A DNA stretch of 64,000 bases from Piliocolobus tephrosceles (lineage: Eukaryota; Chordata; Mammalia; Primates; Cercopithecidae). The notes beneath the pieces are model-generated. The model saw nothing but the letters and a program-made list of their open reading frames with translations, was not told the origin of the DNA and ran no database searches. The position numbers and the translations under genes are program-made. Positions within the stretch are counted from its first letter, which is position 1; each line of letters opens with the position of its first letter. Location: NCBI RefSeq assembly GCF_002776525.5, contig NC_045436.1, positions 101,677,272 through 101,741,271 on the forward strand, written 5' to 3'. Below, in pieces: positions 54,231 to 64,000 of the stretch.

Positions 54231-55302
54231 AGTATTATTGAAATGTGCATTTTAAAGATAAATATCTGTACTTGGCTTCCTTTGGTCAGATAAACTTTGC
54301 TGTCAACGTTGTTAATCACTGCTTAAGTTGGAAATGTATTAGACCAGCTCTGTTCATCAAGTTCAGCGTTTCCAAAGTCTGCTGACAAATTAGTCAAGAG
54401 AGAGGACAGGAGAAAAGCAGTGAGTTACAAAGTCAACAAGCAAAGAAAGGGAGCAACAGAAAGTAGTTCTCACAGGAAGCTCCTCAGACCCTAGTCTTCT
54501 AACTCCACATTCCTTAAGGGGAGGCTAGTGTGAACTTAGTTTGATGAACCACACAACTGTGCAAACAAAACCAATTCCATGGCACTGAAACCAAATCGCA
54601 GTTAGCTGGGACAACCAGATCTCCTGGGTTCCTCCCTTCGGGGACGCATACTCCCATGTTTGCTAGGGTGTAGTGAGTGCATGTTCTGCAACCTGCTCTT
54701 GGGTAAAAAAAAAGAAATCTCGTTATTAAATTACCCACATCCTAAATTAGTTAAACAGATGTCATCAGAATTTAAGTAAGGAGAAGTAAGGACTTTTTTA
54801 AAATTTATGAAGCATGTACCAACTTCAAGGACATCTTACAATAGTTGGTGAGACAGGCCAATGACACTGAGAAATGAGAATTTTTAAATAGGAAAGTGAC
54901 ATATGTGATCATTGGAATTGATGGGTATGCTAAAAGTAAGAGTAATTCAGAATCTCAACTATTTCCCTGATATAGTTTGGATATTTGTCCCCCATAATCT
55001 CATGTTGAAATGTATTCCCCCGTGTTGGAGGTGGGGTCTGGTGGGAGGTGTTTGGGTCATGAGGGTGGATCCCTCATGGCTTGGTGCTGTCCTTGTGATA
55101 GTTCATGCGAGATCTGGTTATTTAAAGATGTATGACACCTCCCCCACCTCTTTCGGGCTCCCACTCTCACCAAAATGTCAGCTCCCCTTTGCCTTCCACC
55201 ATGATTGTAAGCTTTCTCAGGCCTCACCAGGAGCCAAGCAGATGCCCAGCACCATGCTTCCTGTACAGCCTGCAGAACTGTGAACCAAGCAAACCTCTTT
55301 TC

Positions 55303-56319
55303 TATCAGGGGAACCCACCCCCAATATTTCAACATAAGTTCTTTCTATTTTCCATAACTGTCGGCCAGCTGAGAAATAAAGAGAAAGAGTACAAAGAGAG
55401 GAATTTTACAGCTGGGCCACTGGAGGTGACATCACATATCGGTAGGACCATGATGCCCACCTGAGCCACAAAACCAGCAAGTTTTTATTAAGGATTTCAG
55501 AAGGGGAGGGGGAATACGAACAGGGAGTAGGTCACAAAGATCACATGCTTCAAAGGGCAAAAGACAGAACAAAGATCACATGCTTCTGAGGAAACAGGAC
55601 AAGGGCAAAATCAGAACTCTTGGGTAAGAGTCTATGTTCAGCAGTGCAAGTATTGTCTTCATAAACATCTTAACAGAAAACAGGATTCAAGAGCAGAGAA
55701 CTGATCTGACCAATACTTGACTAGGATGAAGTTTTCCAATTCTAGTAAACCTGAGGGTACTGCAGGAGACCAGGTCGTATCTCAGTCCTTATCTCAACCA
55801 CATAGGACAGACATTCCCAGAGCAGCCATATATAGACCGCCCCTGAGGAATGCATTCCTTTCCCAGGGTCTTAATATTAATATTCCTTGCTAGGAAAAGA
55901 ATTTAGCAATATCTCTCCTACTTGCATGTCTGTTTATAGGCTCTCTGCAAGAAGAAAAATATGGCTCTTTTTGCCCGACCCCACAAGCAGTCAGACCTTA
56001 TGGTTGTCTTCCCTTGTTCCCTAAAAATTGCTGTTATTCTGTTCTTTTTCAAGGTGCACTGATTTCATATTGTTCAAACACACATGTTTTACAATCAATT
56101 TGTACAGTTAACACAATGATCACAGTAGTCCTGAGGTGACATACATCCTCAGCTTATGATGATAACAGGATTAAGAGATTAAAGATGGGCATAAGAATTA
56201 TAAAAGTATTATTTGAGAACAGATAAATGTCCATATTAAAATGAAATCTTCACAATTTATGTTCCTTTGCTGTGGCTCCAGCCGGTCCCTCTGTTTGGGG
56301 TCCCTGACTTCCTGCAACA
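55303..56319 (-). mobile_element. MER11-like (HERV-K11/HML-8 type) solo LTR
   Basis: 1017 bp, on the minus strand starting TGTTGCAGGAAGTCAGGGAC and ending in CCCCTGATA. It has AATAAA at about 55492-55487 before the R/U5 part. A 6-bp duplication CTTTTC (55297-55302 and 56320-56325), typical of betaretrovirus-like ERVs, flanks it within the MST LTR. No internal viral genes are present. The family name is from memory. Confidence 0.7.
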
Positions 56320-56357
56320 CTTTTCTTTATAAATTACCCAGTCTCAAGTATTTCTTT

Positions 56358-56664
56358 CTTTTCTTCTTATTTTTTTTTTTTTTGAGATGGAATCTCACTC
56401 TGTTGCCAGGCTGGAGTGCAGTGGCGTGATCTCGGCTCACTGCAACCTCCACCTCCGGGGTTCAAGTGATTCTCCTGCCTCAGCCTCCTGAGTAGCTGGG
56501 ACTACTCGGCCCACACCACCAAGCTTGGCTACATTTTTGTATTTTTAGTAGAGACAGAGTTTCACCATGTTGGCCAGGATGATCTCAATCTCTTGACCTT
56601 GTGATCTGCCCACCTTGGCCTCCCAAAGTGCTGGGATTACATGCATGAGCCACCATGCCCGGCC
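56358..56664 (-). mobile_element. AluS/Y in MST LTR
   Basis: T run, GAGATGGAATCTCACTCTG to CATGCCCGGCC. Duplication CAAGTATTTCTTT at 56345-56357 and 56666-56678. Confidence 0.93.
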
Positions 56665-56705
56665 TCAAGTATTTCTTTACAGCAATGCAAGAATGGTCTA
56701 ACGTA

Positions 56706-57180
56706 TTCTCTCTCTCTCTTTTTTTTTTTTTCTTCCATTCATTTAGTCATTGTAAACAAACATTCTCTGAAAAGGAATTTGGAGGAAAGAGACTTTATTC
56801 CAGTGGACAGTTTGCAAACCAGGGAAACATGGCCTTTGGTGTAAAACAAAAGTGTGCTCCAGAGAACAGAGAGAGGGTTTGGATTTTATAACCAAAATTG
56901 CCACCCAGATTACTAATTAGGTCTGTTTATACAAATGAGGGATTCAAGCTAGCTTAGTTCTGATTGATTGACACAGCTGAGCTCCTATTGGTTGGTTCGG
57001 GTGAGTTTTGTAAATCCCGAAGTTCAATAGAGGTGTGAGTTTTCAGTGAACTCAGAGTATGTGTGTGACCTTTAGTAAGCAAATGGCCACTTGGCTCTGT
57101 TTAAAATTTGTTAGCCACATGGGATCCATCTTAAAGGATTGCCTCTTTCGGGTTCACATTTATTCACATTATACCGTAAT
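56706..57180. other. Unassigned, possibly LTR-derived
   Basis: Non-Alu sequence with motifs such as TTTATTCCAGTGGACAGTTT and CTCCTATTGGTTGGTTCGG. It could be an LTR on the minus strand, but I do not recognise a family. Confidence 0.3.
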
Positions 57181-57500
57181 GACAAATAATACTATTTACT
57201 AAGCACACCACCCCAGGTGCCAGGAATACAGTTGTGAACAAGATGGACAAGGTCCTACTCTCATGAAGCTTACTTTATAGAAGAGGGAAATAAACGTTAA
57301 TAAGTAAACCAATAAACTAGGAATTCCAGATTAGGAAAAGTGCTGTGAAGGAAATAGATAACTTGCTGAGGGACAGAATAGTTGAAGGAGAAGTGACTAC
57401 TTTAGATTGCAGGGTGAGGATGTCTTTTCTGATGAGGTCACATTTGTGCAGAGACCTAAGGACATGAAGCTGCCAGTCATTGAAAAAGCTGGGAAAAGAG
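57180..57500 (+). repeat. L2/MIR-like relic
   Basis: Text such as GAATACAGTTGTGAACAAGA, GATGAGGTCACATTTGTGCA and GGGAAAAGAGCATTCAAGGC is typical of L2 3' regions. Confidence 0.55.
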
Positions 57501-57571
57501 CATTCAAGGCAGGTAAGACTGAACGTTGAAAAAACAGATCTGAGGTAGGAAAGAAATAAGAATAATCAAGG

Positions 57572-57878
57572 AGGCCAGGCACAGTGGCTCACTCCTGTAA
57601 TCCCATCACTTTGGGAGGCCAAGGCAAGTGGATCATCTGAGGTCAGGAGTTCAAGACCGACCTGACCAACATGGTGAAATCATGTCTCTACTAAAAATAC
57701 AAAAATTAGCCGAGCATGGTGGTAGCCGCCTGTAATCCCAGCTACTCAGGAGGCTGAGGCAGAAGAATCGCTTGAACCCAGGAGGCGGAGGTAGCAGTGA
57801 GCCGAAATCATGCCATTGCACTCCAGCCTGGGCGCCAGAGCAAGACTTTATCTCAAAAAAATGAAATAAAATAAAATA
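57572..57878 (+). mobile_element. AluS
   Basis: GGCCAGGCACAGTGGCTCAC to an AAATGAAATAAAAT tail. Confidence 0.9.
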
Positions 57879-57879
57879 G

Positions 57880-58637
57880 CCAAGGAATAGAAAGGCCAAT
57901 AAACTAAAGCATAGTAAACTAGGGGCATAATAATCTGTATTTAGGCCAGTATGGTGGACACTGCTGGCTGCTTCCCAATACCCATTAATTCTTTCTTCCA
58001 CATTCTTTGTAGAAATATGCCTAGTTTTAACTTCTACCTCCCTAATTCTCCCTGCAGCTAAAGGGGCCATGTGACTCTTTCTGGTCAATGAAATGAAAGT
58101 GGAAGTCTACTGTGTGGGTCTTCCGGAAAGGGTATTGTTTTCCTGGTAAAAAGGAATTAGCTCATTTCATAAGCACCATTTACCCTTTGCCATTTCGCCT
58201 CCTTCCTTTATTCCAGCTTGAAAGGAGGACATAATTCCTAGAGAAGGAGGAGCTATCCTGAGACCAATACTGACAAAAGCCACACAGTATGGATGGCAGA
58301 GTAGGGTGCAAGAAGGAGCCTGTCTTTTATGACTTCCTCAAGTAGATGTACTGGCCCTGGACAGCTGGCTTCTGGACTAATCAAGAAAATAAATCCTATC
58401 ATTATGATTGTGTTAATTTTATGTAAAAATCCTGACTCAAGACTTAAACATCTAAGGCCTTACACACTATTCTGAGGAACTGGGATCTTATCCCAAGTGC
58501 AATGAGAAGTCATTAAAACTCCACCAAATTTTATTGTTCACAACATAGAGAAGTAGATGTTATAAACATTGAAACTGGATAAACAGCAGCATTCAAGTGG
58601 GCACTGTGTGGGATCAGGGTACTGGATTCTTCATACT
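57880..58637. other. Intergenic unique DNA
   Basis: No repeat, RNA gene or coding exon that I can support. Confidence 0.4.
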
Positions 58638-58942
58638 TGCTTATTTTATTTTATTTTTTTTAGATACAGAGTCTCACTCTGTTGCCGAGGCTGGAGTGCA
58701 GTGGTGTGATCTTGGCTCACTGCAACCTCTGCCTCCCAGGTCCAGGCAATTCTCCTGCCTCAGCCTCCTGAGTAGCTGGGATTACAGAGGCACACCACCA
58801 CGCCTGGCTAATTTTTGTATTTTTAGTAGAGACAAGATTTCACTATGTTGGCCAGGCTGGTCTCGAACTCATGACTTCAAGTGATCCACCTGCCTCAAAC
58901 TCCCAAAATGCTGGGATTACAGGCGTGACCACCACACCCAAC
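58638..58942 (-). mobile_element. AluS
   Basis: TTATTTTATTTTTTTTAGA then CAGAGTCTCACTCTGTTGCC to CACCACACCCAAC. Confidence 0.9.
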
Positions 58943-59707
58943 TAATATTTGGTTCTATTACCGTCATCTCCCTCTTATTTCCCACAATTCACTGGGTCAG
59001 AAGTAGCTTCCTTCCCCCTCTCTCTTTCATTATGGAAAAAAACATTTTTTCATATCATCTGTTTTTTCAGTTAAAGAAACCCTTCACACTCACCAGTCCT
59101 GCTTCTTGATAAGTTAATGCATGCAGAAGGATTTTTTAAAACCCCTTCTCACTTGACAAAGCCTGGCTTTCAAGATTAATCCTGTGCTGGAGACTCAAAA
59201 ATCCCATTTGACAGTTGCTTCTTTGTTCCAATTCATATGTGTTCCTCCCCCTAAAGCATGGAAACCATTATTTCGATGGATGGAGTGCCTCAGGGCAATA
59301 AGACACTCAAATATAAAAACATCTAAAAATATTTCAAAAATATTATGCTTATGGTGTTTTTTTTTATTTTGTCTATATAGTTTGGGCACATTCACTTCTC
59401 TATGCCTGTTTCCTTACCTATAAAATGAGGAGATATGGTAATCAACATCATAGAGCTATGAGAATTAAAGAAGATAAATTTTATAAAATGTCTAAAAAAA
59501 TTGTAATTATTTTTTTTTCAAGCATTTACAATGTGATACCTACAATTGGCTATATACTTTACACATATCACCATGTTTAGAGCTGACAATTACCCCCAGG
59601 AGGGCTGGTCTGATTGCCTCTACTTTAGAGATGAGGATTCAGACTTGAGAAGTTAAATAACTTGCTCAACTTCACACAGCCTATCTAATAATTTCTAGAG
59701 TCAGATG
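58943..59707. other. Intergenic DNA with MIR-like relics
   Basis: MIR-like text at about 59405-59480 and 59560-59695 (CTTTAGAGATGAGGATTCAG). The rest is unassigned. Confidence 0.4.
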
Positions 59708-60008
59708 TATTAGTTTTCTGTGGCTGCTATAACAAATTACCACAAATTAGTAGTTGAAAATAACAGAAATTTATTCTCTCACAGTTCTGGAGACTGGAAG
59801 TCCAAAATCAGTTTTGTTGTACCAAAATGAAAGTGTCTACTGGACCATGCTCTCGCTGGAGGCTCCAGTGGAGAATCCATTCTTTGCCTCTTAGAGCTTC
59901 TGGTGGCTGCTAACATTCCACGGCTTGTGGCCACATCAGTCCAATCTCTGCTTCTGTGGTCACATTGCCTTCCCCTTTCCTGTTTGAATCAAATTTCCTT
60001 CTCCCTGT

Positions 60009-60009
60009 C

Positions 60010-60048
<39 letters not shown>
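60009..60048 (+). repeat. (TTA)n microsatellite, about 13 units
   Basis: Uninterrupted TTATTATTA at the tail of the following minus-strand Alu, likely grown from its A-rich tail. Confidence 0.95.
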
Positions 60049-60330
60049 GAGACAGGGTCTTTCTCTGTTGTACAAGCTGGAGTGCAGTGGCGCTATCTCA
60101 GCTCACTGCAACCTCCACCTCCCAGGTTCAAGCAATTCCCCTGCCTCAGCCTCCCAAGTAACTGGGACTACAGGCATGCACCACCACGTCCAGTTAATTT
60201 TTGTAGTTTTAATAGAGATAGGGTTTCACCACATTGGCCAGACTGGTCTTGAACTCCTGACCTCAGCTGATCCACTTGCCTTGATGTCCCAAAGTACTGG
60301 TATTACAGGTATGAGCCACTGCACCCAGAC
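60049..60330 (-). mobile_element. AluS
   Basis: GAGACAGGGTCTTTCTCTG to GAGCCACTGCACCCAGAC. Confidence 0.9.
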
Positions 60331-60500
60331 TCTCCCACTCTTTTGTAAGGACACTTGTGATTTCATTTAGTGCCCACCAGGATAATCTCACCATCTCAAA
60401 ATTCTTATCTACATCTGCAAAGACCCTTTTTTCATGTTAGGTAACATTTATGGGTTCCAAGGATTAAGACCTGATATCTTTCATTATTCAGTTTGCTACA

Positions 60501-61286
60501 TAAGGAATCAAATGTAGGTCTATATGACTATACGCTTAAATTCCAACCACGCATTTGTCCACTTCATATTTATTAAATTCCGGATACATAGAAGCACTGT
60601 GGCAGATACTGTGGCTACGATGTGAAGCAAAACCAATCACCATTGGTTGATTTGGGCTGCCCTTATGAGCCAACAAGTTCACTGGAGAGATAGATATTGG
60701 TAAAAATAATCATGCAAATGAATGTCAAATTGCAGCTATGATACATGTTACGATAGGTACATGGTGCTGTAGGAATTTGGTCAAGTCTGGGAAAGCTCCA
60801 CATACTAGGAATTACTTGAGATGAGATCTGAAGGAAGAATGGGGTCACTAGACATAAAACGAAGAACAAGCAAAAATCCTTATGTAGTCCTGCTAGCACA
60901 AGGTCTGACACATATAAGTGCTCATAAAATCAGTTTCCCTCTTCCCACTCTCCTCTCTTCCTTAAAGAATCTACTGGTGCAACTATAGTCTTATTGTAAC
61001 AGACATAGAACTACTCCCACGGGGCTGTAGAACTACACAGATTTCCCTAAGTGTCTTCCTAACTCATGCTCTGTGCTATAATCCATGTAACATCTGTCTT
61101 CACAGGTCATAGTTCATCAGCTTTAAATTTTGATAAATCTTTAATATACCTTGCTCCATCAAGACAGGAACCAAAAATTAAATACTTAGTTTGTAAAAAA
61201 AAAAAAAAGCAAGCATTTTGTCAATGTACTGTGTTCCAAAATGGGATTGAGACATTGTCAAGACGTTAGAAAAATCCCAACAAACC
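60501..61286. other. Intergenic DNA with L2-like text
   Basis: Diverged L2-like text at about 60560-60860 (GGAATTACTTGAGATGAGAT). The rest unassigned; no gene seen. Confidence 0.35.
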
Positions 61287-61289
61287 ACC

Positions 61290-61602
61290 TTTTTTTTTTT
61301 TTTTTTTTTTTTTTTTTGGCAGCAGAGCATTTCTCTGCTGCCCAGGCTAGAGTGCAGTGACACGATCTTGGCTCACTGCAACCTCCACCTCCCTGGTTCA
61401 AGCAATTTCCCTGCCTCAGCCTCCCTAGTAGCTAGGATTATAGGCTTATGCTACCATGCCTGGCTAATTTTTTTGTATGTTTTGTAGGCACGGGTTTCTC
61501 CGTGTTGGTCAGACTGGTCTCAAACTCCAGACCTCAGATGATCCACCTGCCTCGGCTTCCCAAAATGCTGGAATTACAGGCGTGAGCCACCGCACCCAGC
61601 CA
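61290..61602 (-). mobile_element. AluS
   Basis: T run, GGCAGCAGAGCATTTCTCTG to CACCGCACCCAGCC. Confidence 0.88.
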
Positions 61603-61782
61603 ACATTTATTTTTTCAAAAAAGATCTTGTCAATTCTATCTCACATTGTTTATTAGGCAACAGAAAGTTGTTCAAAGACAGTCGTTGCAAATGTCACCAT
61701 GTGGTAGATGAAAGAAATTTCAGAAAATGTGCTTTTGCAGTTGAAAGTAAGTATTTTTGAAAGCTTTCATGGACTTTTTGTG

Positions 61783-61806
61783 TTTGTTTGTTTGTTTGTT
61801 TGTTTT
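61783..61806 (+). repeat. (TTTG)n microsatellite
   Basis: Six TTTG/GTTT units. Confidence 0.9.
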
Positions 61807-62039
61807 AAGCCAGTCAAACTTAGCTGGGGGGAGGGTAGGGTTGTACACCAACTTTAGTGACACTAATGTTAATAAGTTCTGATAACTCACTACTGCTGGA
61901 CCAGCCTAGCTGACATTTGCCATGTAAAGGAAATAAAATTATCTGATTTAACAGCTAGTTGAAAAACAAAATATGGAATAGTTTTCCTTTTTTGTTTTAG
62001 ATCTTATTCAATGTTATTTCTTAACCTTCTCAGATATTT

Positions 62040-62348
62040 CTTTTTTTTTTTTTTTTTTTTTTTTTTGAGACTGAGTCTCACTCTGTCACCTAGGCTGGAT
62101 TGCAGTGGTGCAATTTCGGCTCACTGCAACCTCTAGCTCTCGGGTTCAAGTGATTCTCCTGCCTCAGGCTCCCAAGCAGCTGGGATTACGGGCATGCGCC
62201 ACCACATCCGGCTAATTTTTGTATTTTTAGTAGAGACAAGGTTTCCCCGTGTTGGCCAGGTTTGTTTTGAACTCCTGACCTCAAGTGATCTGCCTGCCTT
62301 GACCTCCCAAAGTACTGGGATTACAAGCGTAAGCCACCACACCCGGCC
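62040..62348 (-). mobile_element. AluS
   Basis: T run, GAGACTGAGTCTCACTCTG to CACCACACCCGGCC. Confidence 0.9.
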
Positions 62349-62581
62349 TAAATGTTCTATTTCTTAACCTGATGATGGGTACGTAAATGTCCATTTTATT
62401 ATTCTGTAAATCATACATTGTTGTGTTTATGATTTATTTCACAATTTAAAAAAGATCACTCCACCTATTCCCCTTGCTCAACTTCCATGCTCATTAAAGA
62501 GCATTCTGGTGATGCTCTGACTCCTATTGTAACTGTGCCTCCAGTAAGGGAATGGATATTGGACCATTTGGCATGTATAAT

Positions 62582-63535
62582 TCTTTTTTTTAGAGTAATA
62601 AACTGGTGTGAAAGTTTTATTTTAGAAAAAAATACTAATGAAACAATGAATGCTTAGTTCATTTAATGACTGCGTTCTTATAAATGAAATTAAAGTGGTC
62701 TCTCAGTATGTTCTCTTAGAGCCAATATATCTTCTGCAAGTAACCAAATTCATGCTCAGAATCAGGACTTTCTGGATGCTTCCATTTCATCCCATATTGC
62801 AGCTTCAATTTTTGAAACATCATATTCCCTCATCATATCAAATTCAAGTCACAGCTGTCTCTACTTCTAAGTTGCTTTCATTTGTTCTTCGGTGAAACAA
62901 GCATCAAATATTATTCCTTAAATATTAAAATTTGGACAGTCCCAGTATTTGGACGAGAGCTGAGGCTTCATTTTCACTTTCAGCTTATTAACAGGAACTT
63001 CTTGGCTAGGCTGTTGTGCTACTGGCTTCATATTCACATCAGCAGTGCTATATTCAGGAAGGGCATCTCGTAACTACAGCAAGTTATCATCCAGCCATTT
63101 CTCTAATTTGACCACTTGAATCTCCTGGATTCGAAGATTATAAAGTTCAAAGCAAATCTTAACACCTTGTCCTTTGATAATATTCCTAAGGATAAAAGTA
63201 GCCCCAAGTCCTTTTCCTGATCTCTAGATGCAAATCCCCAGAAACTGGCTGAGTTTTTTCACTGGCATATGAGTTAGCTATAGTAACACAAAGAATACTT
63301 CCAAAATAGAACTCTGGAATGTGGAGTACTTTTCTCCTTTCTAACATAACTTTTCTTCCTTTTTGAAATTTCAGAGGATTTGTTCTTCCCCTTGGAGGAA
63401 TGAATTAGGGACTCAAGAACTGCAAGCAACAGAGGCCAACCCCCAGCCTGGAAACTCTGGCCTGGGCTTCTTGCAACCGCATGCCCCACCACAATGCAGG
63501 CCACCATGCTAGCTTGCTCACGTTGAGACTACCAG
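62582..63535 (-). pseudogene. MRPL19P: MRPL19 processed pseudogene
   Basis: On the minus strand the sequence reads as mitochondrial ribosomal protein L19 (bL19m) without introns. ATG at 63507 opens MVACIVVGHAV...SFQAGG. Later matches include VLHIPEFYFGSILCVT, LRDALPEYST.DVNMKPV, and FDMMREYD.SKIEAAIW to a stop at 62764-62762. A 3' UTR with an AATAAAAC motif and an A run (62583-62592 as T on plus) follows, the mark of retrotransposition. It is disabled by in-frame stops (for example after FLSP and before LRDALPEY), frameshifts, and a deletion of roughly 45 codons near the N terminus. The parent is on another chromosome (2p in human). Confidence 0.88.
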
Positions 63536-64000
63536 TCTCCATGTTTTAAATTAGTCATTTTTCTTCCTTTTGGTGAGTTCTGTAAGGTTCAATAAGTAAC
63601 CTCTCATCAATATTTATTGCTGGAGAAAGAACTAAACTGTGAGTTTGAATCAACAAACACTACTGTGTATAGTAGCAGTGCTGCAAGAAGTAGGACAAGA
63701 GCTATCTGGACATTCATCCACAGAGAGTTTGATTGATTTGGTGGCTGGGAGATGAGGGCATTCCTTGTGATTGCTTCTGTTTATGCCAACGGAGACAAAG
63801 CGGTCAGCTGATGGTGAGGGAAGGAAAGGGAGTATAGACAGTTTGAGGAGAGAGGACAATGTGTGATATAGCCTCTTTTAGACAGTGGGAAAGGAAACAT
63901 CGTAGGAAATTTCCTCCCAGGGAATATTTAATGATCCTTTGAGATTTGTGTATGTGAATTCAATCAGCATGGTTGAGGCCGTTTTTTGATTTGTTTCAGG
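63536..64000. other. Intergenic unique DNA to window edge
   Basis: Sequence beyond the 5' end of the MRPL19 pseudogene. No repeat or exon that I can support. Confidence 0.4.

Larger units (their letters stand above)
54968..56705 (+). mobile_element. MST-type MaLR LTR interrupted by a MER11-like LTR and an Alu
   Basis: MST text runs from TGATATAGTTTGGATATTTG to AACCTCTTTTC at 55302, resumes at 56320 with CTTTTCTTTATAAATTACCC, is cut by an Alu at 56358-56664, and ends GCAAGAATGGTCTAACGTA. Confidence 0.85.
59708..60500 (+). repeat. Dispersed LTR-like repeat, copy 2, split by (TTA)n and Alu
   Basis: Begins TATTAGTTTTCTGTGGCTGC, matching the copy at 43815. It resumes after the Alu with ATCTCACCATCTCAAAATTC and ends near CAGTTTGCTAC. 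Confidence 0.5.

Noticed and set aside
60009..60048. Poly-Leu segment in a 98-codon frame
   Set aside because: It is the (TTA)n microsatellite read as leucine, next to an Alu.
1..64000. CRISPR arrays, tRNA, rRNA, operons or phage genes
   Set aside because: None seen; base composition, introns and repeats are those of a primate nuclear genome.

Overview
This is nuclear DNA from a primate, most likely an Old World monkey. It carries about 45 Alu copies, MIR/L2 relics, MaLR and ERV LTRs, Tigger DNA transposons and one nearly intact 6.2 kb L1. The youngest Alu (25029-25334) has a right-arm motif that I associate with cercopithecoid AluYR copies. The window is the SPARCL1-NUDT9-HSD17B11 neighbourhood (human 4q22.1), read with NUDT9 on the minus strand.

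Main gene: NUDT9, mitochondrial ADP-ribose pyrophosphatase, fills about 9450-51600 on the minus strand. All eight coding exons are present with GT-AG junctions and compatible phases. They total 1053 nt (350 residues plus stop), with a mitochondrial presequence in exon 1 and the Nudix box across the exon 5/6 junction. A CpG-rich promoter lies at about 51100-51700, and two AATAAA signals follow the stop.

Left edge (1 to about 5820, plus strand): a chain of tiny phase-0 exons encoding a Pro/Gln/Phe-rich, then hydrophobic, peptide. I interpret it as the 3' half of SCPPPQ1, an enamel/junctional-epithelium SCPP gene expected next to SPARCL1. The rest of the gene lies off the left edge.

Intron 5 of NUDT9 (16231-24691) holds a full-length L1 (17561-23728, plus strand, antisense to NUDT9) with a 15-bp target-site duplication. 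ORF1 is intact (338 aa). ORF2 is broken by two small frameshifts. Its antisense promoter would fire toward NUDT9 exons 6-8, and a consensus antisense splice donor at 17761 matches the phase of exon 6.

Other introns carry Alu clusters, a Tigger3-like transposon 133 bp downstream of exon 4, an MST LTR split by two Alus, an Alu with an internal inversion, an older L1 with nested insertions, and a purine tract.

Right part (51700-64000), upstream of NUDT9: ERV1-like LTR pieces, an MST LTR containing a MER11-like solo LTR and an Alu, more Alus, and a processed pseudogene of MRPL19 (62582-63535, minus strand). No tRNA, rRNA, CRISPR array or bacterial-type operon was seen. Repeat boundaries are estimates by eye unless a duplication is cited. 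Family names come from memory of consensus sequences.
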